Positions 7,537 through 15,224 of a stretch of 37,242 nucleotides of DNA are shown in pieces (the first letter of the stretch is position 1; each line of letters begins with the position of its first letter). Made by a program: the position numbers and the translations under genes. The notes under the pieces are model-generated. The model saw only the letters and a list, made by a program, of their open reading frames with translations. It was not told where the DNA came from and did no database searches. The stretch comes from Intestinibacillus sp964580155 (GTDB lineage Bacteria; Bacillota; Clostridia; Oscillospirales; Butyricicoccaceae): contig CAZOJP010000017.1 of the NCBI GenBank assembly GCA_964580155.1, positions 1 through 37,242 on the forward strand. The letters are read 5' to 3'.

Positions 7537-8820
7537 TTATATCGATATTGTATGTGGTGGAGCGCTGCTGACAGACCGCTTGTGCCGTGCTATATCGATT
7601 GTTTCATAGCTGGGGGCAAAGCAGAGGTCGATGTCTGCAACAATTTGTGCGTCCAGTTTACCCTGTGCCGCCATGCTCGACAGGAAGGAAAGGGACTTCT
7701 CATGCGAGAACCCGGGTTTGTACGGTCGGTCCTCGCGCAGCGCCTGATAAACATCGAGGCACGCCATCAGACGCTCCTTGTGGCCGAGCTCCTGCGCAGT
7801 TTTTCCGAACGGATAGCCGGCACCGTCCAATTTTTCGTGATGATGATACGCCCATTTGCCTATTTCTTCAAAGCCGCGGATGTTATGTAGCGCAACATAG
7901 CTGCCGTAAGCGTGGTCGCGGATGTGCTCGTATTCTGCATCGGTCAGCTTGTCGGGTTTCTCCAAAACATCGGAACTCACCATGAGCTTACCGACATCAT
8001 GCACCGCGCCCGCCAAATAGAGCTGCGCCTGCGTATCGGCATCCCATCCATAATAGGCACCCATGCGGCGCGCCTTTTCCGCAATGCCGCGCGAATGCCG
8101 CGAGGTGAACGGCGATTTATAATCGATAATCTTGGAGAAAATGCCGGCCAACTGCATCAGCTCGGACGGCGTATATGCGGCACACAGCTCGGGCAGTTCT
8201 GCGCGCAGCCGTGCGTCCAGCTGCGCCGTCGGCAGATGCAGGTCCGTTTCCTTCTCAAAGCACGTCAAAAAAGCACGCGCAGGCATCGCATCAAATAACG
8301 TATCGGTATGCTCGCGCACAAACTGCAAGATCTGCTTGTGCTTTGCTTCCGTCATCTGACTGAGATTAAAGGCTGCATCGAGCATATCCGCCAGATGGAT
8401 GAGCTGTGCGAAGATCGGCGTTTCTGCCGCAGTTTTGCCGAACGGCCCGCTGCCGTCTGCGTTTTCGTGATGATAGAGAATCGCACCGCGCACGTTGTTA
8501 TGAAAAGGGAGAATTGCAAGGTTGCGCTCTCCCATGGTGCAGTGTAGCCCCAAGTCGGCGGAAATTGCCTCCGGAGATACGCGCTGACCCTGCTGCTGCT
8601 TATGGTGCAGGTATTCGCTCAGTGCGTTGTCATGCAGCGCGGCGCATACCGCGAGATCCATGCGCTCCTCGTGCGTATAGCCGAGCTGGCGTCCCATGGA
8701 AGCTACGATACACGCGACGCGCTTGGAGTGTCCGGGCGTGACGAGTGCAACCTCGCGCTCTACGGAATCAAGCGCGTAGGCAATGTCGTAGATTAAGTCA
8801 TTTCGATAAATCTTTGTCAC
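7537..8820 (-). CDS. Tandem HD-GYP protein (degenerate N-terminal copy plus intact C-terminal copy)
   Basis: 427 residues carrying two HD-GYP units. The C-terminal unit (~223-405) is intact: AGAVHDVGK with HD at 274-275, the HHHE cluster around 326-329, DGAGYPFG from 332 and LDVYQALREDRPY near 355-367. It is a likely cyclic-di-GMP phosphodiesterase. The N-terminal unit (~10-190) keeps His31, HD at 63-64 and HHE at 117-119. However, it reads HDNALSEY in place of HDxGK and GSGPFG in place of GxGYP, so the GYP motif is lost and this half is probably regulatory or structural. No membrane segment or receiver domain is present. The GTG start follows AAGGA. The gene converges on the single-domain HD-GYP gene and has its own sigma-A promoter. 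Confidence 0.88.
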   Translation of the reverse strand: MTKIYRNDLIYDIAYALDSVEREVALVTPGHSKRVACIVASMGRQLGYTHEERMDLAVCAALHDNALSEYLHHKQQQGQRVSPEAISADLGLHCTMGERNLAILPFHNNVRGAILYHHENADGSGPFGKTAAETPIFAQLIHLADMLDAAFNLSQMTEAKHKQILQFVREHTDTLFDAMPARAFLTCFEKETDLHLPTAQLDARLRAELPELCAAYTPSELMQLAGIFSKIIDYKSPFTSRHSRGIAEKARRMGAYYGWDADTQAQLYLAGAVHDVGKLMVSSDVLEKPDKLTDAEYEHIRDHAYGSYVALHNIRGFEEIGKWAYHHHEKLDGAGYPFGKTAQELGHKERLMACLDVYQALREDRPYKPGFSHEKSLSFLSSMAAQGKLDAQIVADIDLCFAPSYETIDIARHKRSVSSAPPHTISI

Positions 8821-8873
8821 GTTGAAAACGTCCTTGTTGCAAAATTTGCGAATAACAATATCGCTTTTATGCT

Positions 8874-8902
8874 ATTGTAACCCATGAATCGACCAAAAGC
8901 AA
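8874..8902 (-). promoter_or_regulatory. Sigma-A promoter for the tandem HD-GYP gene
   Basis: On the minus strand: TTGCTT, 17-nt spacer, TACAAT, about 54 bp before the GTG start. Confidence 0.55.
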
Positions 8903-8929
8903 GTTTTATCTTGGAAGAATAGAAGGTAC

Positions 8930-8972
8930 TTGACATCTGGACATACTGTGCATATACTATATATACAGTATG
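8930..8972 (+). promoter_or_regulatory. Strong promoter with overlapping operator for the gntR-ABC operon
   Basis: TTGACA (8930-8935), exactly 17 nt, TATACT (8953-8958): close to ideal sigma-A. A perfect inverted repeat, CATACTGT (8942-8949) and ACAGTATG (8965-8972), brackets the -10 box. YtrA-type GntR proteins normally repress their own ABC operon through such a site, so this is the likely autoregulatory operator (inference). Confidence 0.8.
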
Positions 8973-8987
8973 CGGGAGGATCAGGGA

Positions 8988-9362
8988 ATGGACATCATCA
9001 TCCGAAGCACGGACAACCGACCGATCTATGAGCAGATTGCTGCACAGATTAAAACGCTGATTCTCGCCGGGCGACTGTCTCCGGGGGAGGTACTGCCATC
9101 CATGCGCGTGCTCGCAAAGGAGCTGCGCATCAGCGTCATCACGACAAAGCGCGCCTATGAAGAACTGGAGCGCGCAGGCTTCATCATCACACAGGCCGGA
9201 CGCGGCAGCTTCGTCGCGGCACGCAGCCCCGAACTGCTGCGTGAGGAACAGTTGCACACCGTCGAAACCCATTTGCAGCACGCGGTGCAGGCCGCGCGGC
9301 TCGCCGGATTGCGCACGGAGGAGTTCCTCGAAATGGCGCGCACAATTTTTCAGGGGGAATGA
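8988..9362 (+). CDS. GntR-family (YtrA subfamily) transcriptional regulator
   Basis: A 124-residue winged-helix repressor. The N-terminal GntR DNA-binding domain is clear: PIYEQIAAQIKTLILAG, GEVLPSMRVLAKEL, then TTKRAYEELERAGFI and AGRGSFVA. Only a short C-terminal dimerisation helix follows, which defines the YtrA subfamily whose members control adjacent ABC transporter genes. The ATG at 8988 is preferred over 8970 because GGGAGG stands 8 nt upstream and the protein then begins MDIIIRST. The inverted repeat over the -10 box suggests autorepression. The stop overlaps the first ATG of the ATPase gene, so all three genes form one operon, probably responding to cell-envelope stress or an antimicrobial compound as known for YtrA systems. 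Confidence 0.92.
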   Translation: MDIIIRSTDNRPIYEQIAAQIKTLILAGRLSPGEVLPSMRVLAKELRISVITTKRAYEELERAGFIITQAGRGSFVAARSPELLREEQLHTVETHLQHAVQAARLAGLRTEEFLEMARTIFQGE

Positions 9363-9364
9363 AT

Positions 9365-10213
9365 ATGGACTATGCATTGAAAATTGATCGTCTGTGCAAG
9401 ACCTATCCGCACTTTGCACTGCAGAACGTGACGATCGACATTCCGCGCGGTAGCGTCGTCGGTGTGGTTGGAGAAAACGGCGCAGGGAAATCCACAACGA
9501 TGAAGGCCGTGCTCGGACTGATCGGCTTTGAAAGCGGCACGATCGAGCTGCTGGGAACGAGCATCGCGGAGCATGAGCGCGCGCTCAAACGGCGGATCGG
9601 GGTGGTGCTGGAGGATTGTGCGTTCCCGCCGTTTTATCGTGCGTGTGAAATCGATAAACTGTTCGCGACCGCCTATCCAACATGGAGAAGTGCGCAGTTT
9701 GCGCGCTATTTGGAACGCTTTCGCATCGATCCGGCAAAGAAGCTGGCGGAATATTCAACCGGCATGCGCAAGAAGCTGGCGCTTGCCGCGGCGCTGTCCC
9801 ATGAGGCGGAGCTGCTTCTGCTCGATGAGCCGACAAGCGGACTGGATCCGATCGCGCGCGAGGAGGTGCTCGACCTGCTGTGGGAGTTCATGCAGAACGA
9901 GAGACACGCGGTTTTGCTGTCCTCGCATATCACGAGCGATCTGGATAAAATCGCGGATTCGATTGTGTTCCTGCACGAGGGGCGGGTGCTGCTTTCGGCG
10001 GCGCGCGATGAATTGCAGGATGCGCTCGGGCTGCTGCACTGCTCGGCAGAAACACTGAGCATGCTCAGCCCGGATGCCGTGCGTGCAATCCGCAAGCATG
10101 CCTTTGGCGCGGAGGTGCTTGTGCGCCGTGCATGCGTACCGCAGGATCTGCTGGTTGAGCCGGTCAATATCGAGCAGATTATGCTCTTTCTGACACGAGG
10201 TGAGAAGTTATGA
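9365..10213 (+). CDS. ABC transporter ATP-binding protein
   Basis: Nucleotide-binding subunit of the exporter encoded with the next gene. Walker A is GENGAGKST (residues ~36-44), the signature region is YSTGMRKKLALAAAL (non-canonical TGM in place of SGG), Walker B plus D-loop is LLLLDEPTSGLD, and the H-loop is SSHITSD. The Q-loop reads VVLEDCAFPPF. About 80 C-terminal residues follow the ATPase core. Two ATGs compete. The one at 9359 overlaps the gntR stop but leaves only one base after AGGGGG; the one at 9365 has an ideal 7-nt spacing and is chosen. Substrate is unknown. Confidence 0.92.
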   Translation: MDYALKIDRLCKTYPHFALQNVTIDIPRGSVVGVVGENGAGKSTTMKAVLGLIGFESGTIELLGTSIAEHERALKRRIGVVLEDCAFPPFYRACEIDKLFATAYPTWRSAQFARYLERFRIDPAKKLAEYSTGMRKKLALAAALSHEAELLLLDEPTSGLDPIAREEVLDLLWEFMQNERHAVLLSSHITSDLDKIADSIVFLHEGRVLLSAARDELQDALGLLHCSAETLSMLSPDAVRAIRKHAFGAEVLVRRACVPQDLLVEPVNIEQIMLFLTRGEKL

Positions 10214-10869
10214 AAACCGCGCTTTATGCAGATTTCCTCTGCGTTCGTCAGCTCTCTAAGATGAATATCGGATTACTGCTCTTTTTTAGCCTGTTTGCGG
10301 TCGCGACCCGCTCCCCGTCCTTTCTGATGCTTGCACTCGTCATGACTTGCGCGATGCTGCCCATCAACCTGCTCAGCTATGATAAGAGCTACCGCTGGGA
10401 TCAGCAGGCGCTGCTGCTGCCCGTCTCGCGCACATCACTTGTCGCGAGCAAATATGTGACGACCGCGCTGGCGCTCGGCATTGCGCTGTTGAGCATGCTC
10501 GGCGTCGCGGGCATTTATTGTGCGCTCTATCCGCAGCAGGCCGTGTTTTTCGAGCTCGGATTGTCGCTGGTGCTTTGTGCGGCGGCCACGCTGCTTTTGT
10601 TGTCGATCTATCTGCCGATTCTCTACAAATTCGGCGTGGAAAAGGGGAGATATGTCATACTAATCCTCGTATGGATTCCGATTTTATTCGGTTTTCTCAT
10701 AGAGAAGGCGGGCACAGCAAATCCGCTTGCTGCACTCGCTGCCGCGGTCGATCGCCTGCAGCCGGCGACGCTCTACGGCGCAGTGGGTGCGCTTGCGCTG
10801 CTTGCACCCGTGCTTTTCGCGGTATCGGCACGCGTTTCGATTGCGATTTTCCGCAAGAAAGAATTCTGA
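10210..10869 (+). CDS. ABC-2 type transporter permease
   Basis: A 219-residue integral membrane protein with about six hydrophobic segments, the membrane half of the exporter. It resembles the small ABC2_membrane_5-like permeases found beside YtrA-type regulators, with the segment NLLSYDKSYRWDQQALLLPV characteristic of that group. Its ATG overlaps the ATPase stop (ATGA at 10210-10213), indicating translational coupling. It is followed at once by a very strong terminator that closes the three-gene operon. Substrate cannot be inferred. Confidence 0.85.
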   Translation: MKTALYADFLCVRQLSKMNIGLLLFFSLFAVATRSPSFLMLALVMTCAMLPINLLSYDKSYRWDQQALLLPVSRTSLVASKYVTTALALGIALLSMLGVAGIYCALYPQQAVFFELGLSLVLCAAATLLLLSIYLPILYKFGVEKGRYVILILVWIPILFGFLIEKAGTANPLAALAAAVDRLQPATLYGAVGALALLAPVLFAVSARVSIAIFRKKEF

Positions 10870-10870
10870 G

Positions 10871-10917
10871 GCAAAAAGGCTTACCGTCTGTTTGACACTG
10901 ACGGTAAGCCTTTTTGC
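10871..10917. terminator. Bidirectional intrinsic terminator
   Basis: A perfect 18-bp stem (10871-10888 with 10900-10917) with an 11-nt loop and A5/T5 flanks, lying between convergent genes ending at 10869 and 10965. Confidence 0.95.
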
Positions 10918-10964
10918 GCTTCTTATGAAAGATTGCAGGAGCTTTTGATGGGTGAGCCGCCTGC

Positions 10965-12002
10965 TCAGTCCGCGATGCGTTCGATACGGGCGGTGCGCTC
11001 GCCGAAGGCGGACAGCACACGATACTCACGCGCGGATAAAATGGTTTCCTGATCCAGCACGCGGCGCAGCCCACGCAGCTTTTGGGTGCGTTGGTTGACG
11101 TAGCTTTGCGCTGTCTGTACATCACAGAGCGCGAACCGGATGCGGTCGCCCGGCCGAAGCTGCGCAACGCGCGGCAGGTCGACGCTGATGACATGTCCGA
11201 TTTTCGCGTAGCCGCCGGTCGTCTGGCGATCCGCCATCATGATGATGGGTTGTCCGTGGCCGGGGACCTGAATGGCGCCCTTTGTGATGGCGTCCGAGAT
11301 GATGTTGCCGTCCTGATTGGGCGCGTGCTCGACGCGCGCACCGTCCAGCCGGTAGCCCATACGGTCTGCGTTTTGCGTGACGGTATAGGTCGTGTGGAGA
11401 AACGCCGTCACGCCTTCACCTGAAAAGGCATCCATTTGCGGCCCCGGAATGACGCGAATGGTCTGTTCGGGCGCAAAATCGTGGAGCATGCTCTCGTGAA
11501 TGGAGCGAAAGGGCAGGTTGGGAAGCTCCGTGCGCGGGGCACAGAAGCCGAGACAGTCGCCCTGCTGCAGTGCGCGTCCCTCCAAACCGCCGATGCATCC
11601 TTTCAGAAAGGTCGATTTGCTGCCCATGACCGCGGGAACATCCAAACCGCCGGAAAACGCGAGATAGGTGCGGCAGCCGCGCACGGCCGCGGTCAGCAGG
11701 AGCGTGTCGCCTGCATGCGCGAGGTACGCGCGGTTCATTTCAATCGGCTCACCGGCGAGCGTGCCCGATACCGGCGCACCGCACAGCGCAAAAAAGTTAT
11801 CCTGCGTAAAGCGCAACGAGGGCGGCAGAATGGTCGTTTCGAGCACCTCGCAGCCCGGATCGTTGCCGACCAGAATATTCGCCAGATTGTGGTGATAGAC
11901 GTCCATCGAGCCGCTGACGGTCACGCCGTACTGCTGGTAGCCATAGCGTCCCGCGTCCTGAATGGTCGTGAGCATGCCGCCGCTCAGAATTTCGATACCC
12001 AT
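10965..12002 (-). CDS. pxpC: 5-oxoprolinase subunit C (PxpC/KipA family)
   Basis: Subunit of the ATP-dependent PxpABC 5-oxoprolinase, which opens 5-oxoproline to glutamate. In Bacillus the homologue KipA antagonises the kinase inhibitor KipI. The 345-residue product shows the biotin-dependent carboxyltransferase-like fold signatures: TTIQDAGRYGYQQYGVTVSG at the N-terminus, AFSGGLDVPAVMGSKST in the middle, and IPGPQMD, then ADRMGYRLDG and DRQTTGGYAKIG towards the C-terminus. Length is typical (~310-345). Its ATG overlaps the stop of pxpB (TGATG), so the two subunits are translationally coupled. It is the last gene of the minus-strand operon. Confidence 0.93.
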   Translation of the reverse strand: MGIEILSGGMLTTIQDAGRYGYQQYGVTVSGSMDVYHHNLANILVGNDPGCEVLETTILPPSLRFTQDNFFALCGAPVSGTLAGEPIEMNRAYLAHAGDTLLLTAAVRGCRTYLAFSGGLDVPAVMGSKSTFLKGCIGGLEGRALQQGDCLGFCAPRTELPNLPFRSIHESMLHDFAPEQTIRVIPGPQMDAFSGEGVTAFLHTTYTVTQNADRMGYRLDGARVEHAPNQDGNIISDAITKGAIQVPGHGQPIIMMADRQTTGGYAKIGHVISVDLPRVAQLRPGDRIRFALCDVQTAQSYVNQRTQKLRGLRRVLDQETILSAREYRVLSAFGERTARIERIAD

Positions 12003-12730
12003 CAGCCGATCACCTCCTCTTCGGGTGTGTATGCGTCGCGCTCAACCTGCGCGCGGATATAAGCATACTCCGCAGGGCTAATCGGGCGGAAGATGACACG
12101 ATACCCTGCGCGCAGCAGCACAGGCGGCTCGCAATCGGGGCGGTAGAGGTCAAGCGGAGTGCGCCCGATGAGCTGCCAGCCGCCGGGGGAGTCGATGGGG
12201 TAGATGCCGGTCTGCGCGCCCGCGATGCCCACACTGCCGCCCGGAATGCGCGTGCGCGGATTGTCCAGGCGCGGGGTCGCAATGCGGCGATCCATGCCGC
12301 CGAGGTAGGCAAAGCCCGGGGTAAAGCCCAGCATATAGATGCGATAGGTGGGTGCGGCGTGCAGCTCGATCGCTTCTTGATCGGTGAGGCCGTGGAAGCG
12401 CGCAACATGCGACAGATCGGGGCCGAACTTGCCGCCGTAGCACACCGGAATGGTCACGCGGCGGATTTCGTGCGCAACCGCGGTTTTGTGGGCGCGGTGC
12501 GCCAGACGCTCTATCTTAGACGCGAGCAGTGCAAAGTCGGTCGCGAACGGGTCGTAGGTCACCATGACAGCGCGGTAGGTGGGGATGAGCTCGTGCACGC
12601 CGGTCAGGCCGGCGCTCTCCAGCAGTGTGGTCATGGTGGCGACTTGTCTGTGCACCTCTTCGGAAATTTCGTTGCGAAACTCGATCGACAATGCGGAGTC
12701 GCCGCAGGGTGTAATCTGAAAGGCGTTCAT
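12002..12730 (-). CDS. pxpB: 5-oxoprolinase subunit B (PxpB/KipI family)
   Basis: Partner subunit of PxpC and PxpA in 5-oxoproline hydrolysis; KipI in Bacillus also inhibits the sporulation kinase KinA. The 242-residue protein has the allophanate-hydrolase subunit-1 pattern: ITPCGDSALSIEF near the N-terminus, VTYDP, VTIPVCYGGKFGPDL, LGFTPGFAYLGGMD and the RIPGGSVGIAGAQTGIYP block. The frame is open ten codons further upstream, but the ATG at 12730 is chosen because AGAAAGGAAA precedes it and because family members start here. The 115 bp before it hold a strong terminator-like hairpin, so expression may be set lower than pxpA. Confidence 0.93.
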   Translation of the reverse strand: MNAFQITPCGDSALSIEFRNEISEEVHRQVATMTTLLESAGLTGVHELIPTYRAVMVTYDPFATDFALLASKIERLAHRAHKTAVAHEIRRVTIPVCYGGKFGPDLSHVARFHGLTDQEAIELHAAPTYRIYMLGFTPGFAYLGGMDRRIATPRLDNPRTRIPGGSVGIAGAQTGIYPIDSPGGWQLIGRTPLDLYRPDCEPPVLLRAGYRVIFRPISPAEYAYIRAQVERDAYTPEEEVIG

Positions 12731-12767
12731 GCGATTTGGTTTCCTTTCTGTGGAAGTCATAAAAGCG

Positions 12768-12803
12768 GGAAAAACAGCATTTCACGCGGAAACGCTGTTT
12801 TTC
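12768..12803 (-). terminator. Intercistronic terminator/attenuator between pxpA and pxpB
   Basis: On the minus strand AAAAACAGC (12794-12802) pairs with GCTGTTTTT (12770-12778). The stem is extended inward by a G-U pair and TTTC/GAAA, and its 3' arm ends in T5. It lies inside the operon, so partial termination after pxpA is likely. Confidence 0.7.
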
Positions 12804-12845
12804 GCGTTCTTTGGTCGGGGAGACGCGGCGTGCCCCCGCAAAATA

Positions 12846-13613
12846 TCAGACGAAGGTGCCGAAGGGGCGCACCTCGATGCCCTCTGCGCGCAGGCGCTCG
12901 CGAATGGTCTTGACAAAGGCAACCGCATGCGCGTTGTCGCCGTGGACACAGACCGAGTCACAGCGCACCGCAACGTCGTTTCCGGTCACGGCGCGCACCT
13001 TACCCTCGCGCACGACGCGGATCACGCGTTCAATCGCTTGATTTTCATCTGAGATCATCGCGCCCTCTTTGGTGCGTGCGACGAGCGAGCCGTCCTCTTC
13101 GTAGCCGCGGTCTGCAAAGAATTCACTGGCGCAGCTCATGCCCAGCTCGGCTGCGGCATCGACCATTTTGCTGCCCGCGAGTGCAAGCAGGCGGATGTTA
13201 GGGTCAAAATCGTGCACCGCGCGCGCGATTGCGAGTGCCTGCCGGATGTCCTTGCCCGCTGTATTGTACATCGCACCGTGCGCCTTGACATGTTGAATTT
13301 CCAGCCCGTGCACCTTGGCGAACGCCGCGAACGCTCCGAGCTGATAGGTCACATAGTTTTGAATTTCATCGGATGTGCACGCCATGTTGCGGCGGCCGAA
13401 GCCCATCAGATCGGGATAACCCGGATGCGCGCCGACCGCAATGCCGCGCGCCTTTGCAAGCGCGAGCGTGGCGTCGAGCACCATCGGATCGCCCGCATGC
13501 CAGCCGCAGGCGATATTTGCGGACGAGACATACTTTGTGACCTCGCTGTCCAGCCCGATTGTATAGCTGCCGAAGCTCTCACCGAGATCGGCGTTTAGAT
13601 CAACTTGATACAT
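12846..13613 (-). CDS. pxpA: 5-oxoprolinase subunit A (PxpA, LamB/YcsF family)
   Basis: The 255-residue product is the LamB/YcsF subunit of the PxpABC 5-oxoprolinase. Family blocks are all visible: NADLGESFG at residue ~7, SSANIACGWHAGDP, GAHPGYPDLMGFGRR, VKAHGAMYN, FADRGYEEDGSLVAR and CVHGDNAHAV near the C-terminus. Length matches the family (~250). The ATG is preceded by AAAGGTGG. It lies downstream of the NRAMP-like transporter gene and upstream of pxpB/pxpC, the order ycsF-ycsG-ycsI-kipI-kipA being known from Bacillus in a related arrangement. Together these genes recycle or scavenge 5-oxoproline as glutamate. Confidence 0.95.
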   Translation of the reverse strand: MYQVDLNADLGESFGSYTIGLDSEVTKYVSSANIACGWHAGDPMVLDATLALAKARGIAVGAHPGYPDLMGFGRRNMACTSDEIQNYVTYQLGAFAAFAKVHGLEIQHVKAHGAMYNTAGKDIRQALAIARAVHDFDPNIRLLALAGSKMVDAAAELGMSCASEFFADRGYEEDGSLVARTKEGAMISDENQAIERVIRVVREGKVRAVTGNDVAVRCDSVCVHGDNAHAVAFVKTIRERLRAEGIEVRPFGTFV

Positions 13614-13640
13614 GAGAGATAACCACCTTTGCAGGGAGAT

Positions 13641-13678
13641 AAAAAATCATAGGGAAGCCTTCACGCGGAAGGCTTCCC
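13641..13678 (-). terminator. Terminator between the NRAMP-like gene and pxpA
   Basis: A perfect 10-bp stem (13652-13661 with 13669-13678, 7-nt loop) is followed on the minus strand by a T6 run. It lies within the presumed operon, upstream of the pxpA SD, so it may attenuate. Confidence 0.7.
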
Positions 13679-13691
13679 ATATGGATGTCGT

Positions 13692-14945
13692 TTAACCCGC
13701 GATGAGCTTCATCAGGCTTTCCGTGAACGCAGTCATGTTGCGCAATGCGATGAACAGCGTCACGCCGATTAGAAGGATGCCGAGCACATTGTTCCAGGCC
13801 TTGTTGCTGTGCTTGCCCATGAGCTTACGGTCGTTGCAGCAGATGAGCAGCAGCACCGCCGTAATCGGCAGGAGCAGCGCATTCGCCGCCTGTGCGAACA
13901 GGATGATCTCGGTCGGGCTTGCGCCGAGCGTGGACGCTGCAAGCACGCCGCACACAAGAACGATGACCCAGAAGATCTTGAAGCGGCCGTGCTTCATATC
14001 CTCGCCCCAGCCGAGAATGCCGGAGCAGGCAAACGCCGCGGAGAGGGGCGCGGTGATCATCGAGGTGGCGCCGGCTGCAAACAGGCCCAGACCCATTGCT
14101 GCAGTCGCCCAGGAGCCGAGCACAGGCTCGAGCTGAACGGCCATGTCTGCGCCGTTCTTGATGGATGCTGTCGCGCTGCCGCCGCCGAATGCCGCGGAGG
14201 CGGTGATGATGATGCACATGGAAACGATGCCGCCCAGACCGATTGCAAGGATTGTATCGAGGTGAGAGGCGCGCACGCCTTCGTCGCCCTTCCACTTTTT
14301 CGCCGCGGAAGAAGCGTGCAGGTAAAGGTTATAAGGGACGACGGTTGTGCCGACCAGACCTGCAATGTAGAACCACGAGCGCTCAATATTGGGCACGCGC
14401 GGCAGGAAGAGTCCCTTCATAACCGCGCCCATGTCGGGGCGAACCGCGACCGCTGTCGCAAGAAACAGAATGCTCATCAGGACAACCATCAGCGTGAGAA
14501 CCTTTTCCACGTGCTTGTAGCTGCCCGACCAGAGCAGGATGAATGCCAAAACGCCGAGCAGGATGCCGAAAATCTGCTTGGGGATGGTGGGCCAGATCGC
14601 CTGCACACCCATGGTTGCGCCGGTCAGGTTGCCGGTTTCGTAGGCGATGTTGCCGATAAAGACCGCCGAGATTACGAGCACTGCGAGCAGAACGCGCGCC
14701 GCGTGCGAGGTAAACTTGGTGCGCAGCGCATCGCCCAGACCCTTTTGGGTGACGATGCCCAAACGTGCGCTCATTTCCTGCAGGATGATGGTTGCGATGG
14801 TCGAAAAGAGTATCGCCCACAGCAGGGTATAGCCATAGCTTGCGCCGGAGACCGTACACGTTGTGACGGTGCCCGGACCGATGAAGCCCGCGGCAACGAT
14901 TGCGCCCGGGCCAATGTCTTTGAGTTTCTCTTTGATTTTGCTCAT
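13692..14945 (-). CDS. NRAMP-related transporter (YcsG-like) lacking the metal-site residues
   Basis: A 417-residue membrane protein with about eleven hydrophobic helices and the NRAMP/APC-fold layout, matching the YcsG-type member found in PxpABC loci. In true NRAMP manganese importers TM1 carries Asp-Pro-Gly-Asn and TM6 carries Met-Pro-His, supplying the metal ligands. Here the corresponding segments read FIGPGTVTT and TTVVPYNLYLH, so Asp, Asn and Met are all replaced and the His is Tyr. I infer that it does not carry manganese and more likely imports an organic substrate such as 5-oxoproline or an amino acid, in keeping with its operon. The ATG has GGAGGGGAAGG upstream. Automatic annotation would call it a divalent metal transporter. 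Confidence 0.85.
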   Translation of the reverse strand: MSKIKEKLKDIGPGAIVAAGFIGPGTVTTCTVSGASYGYTLLWAILFSTIATIILQEMSARLGIVTQKGLGDALRTKFTSHAARVLLAVLVISAVFIGNIAYETGNLTGATMGVQAIWPTIPKQIFGILLGVLAFILLWSGSYKHVEKVLTLMVVLMSILFLATAVAVRPDMGAVMKGLFLPRVPNIERSWFYIAGLVGTTVVPYNLYLHASSAAKKWKGDEGVRASHLDTILAIGLGGIVSMCIIITASAAFGGGSATASIKNGADMAVQLEPVLGSWATAAMGLGLFAAGATSMITAPLSAAFACSGILGWGEDMKHGRFKIFWVIVLVCGVLAASTLGASPTEIILFAQAANALLLPITAVLLLICCNDRKLMGKHSNKAWNNVLGILLIGVTLFIALRNMTAFTESLMKLIAG

Positions 14946-15029
14946 ACTTTCTTAAAACCTTCCCCTCCAAAGTTTTTTCCACTGTATTTTGTCTTCGTAT
15001 TTTTGAAGATGTAAAAAAACTTTAGTATT

Positions 15030-15058
15030 ATTGTATGTGACAAGTGCAGAGTTGTCAA
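15030..15058 (-). promoter_or_regulatory. Promoter with inverted-repeat operator for the ycsG-pxpABC operon
   Basis: On the minus strand: TTGACA, 17-nt spacer, TACAAT, a strong sigma-A site. A perfect inverted repeat TGACAA-N8-TTGTCA (15038-15043 and 15052-15057) overlaps the -35 box and the spacer, the form of a repressor operator. The regulator is not encoded nearby. Confidence 0.75.
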
Positions 15059-15224
15059 CGGTAAACTTCATTTTCCCCTGGGATTGCATGTAAAAAAAAC
15101 GATGTATATCGGTGCACATGCGCATTCTGTTTATACGAAAGAAGCGCGGGCGTGACTGGACTTTTTGCGGCAAATGTGTTATAAAGAGGGGGAAACCATG
15201 TTGGAAAAGCAAGGAGGAAACCCT

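Noticed and set aside
13809..15014. 401-codon open frame on the plus strand opposite the NRAMP-like gene
   Set aside because: Shadow of a GC-rich membrane-protein gene: His/Arg/Asp/Gln-rich composition, no SD, no family pattern, and it crosses the operon promoter.
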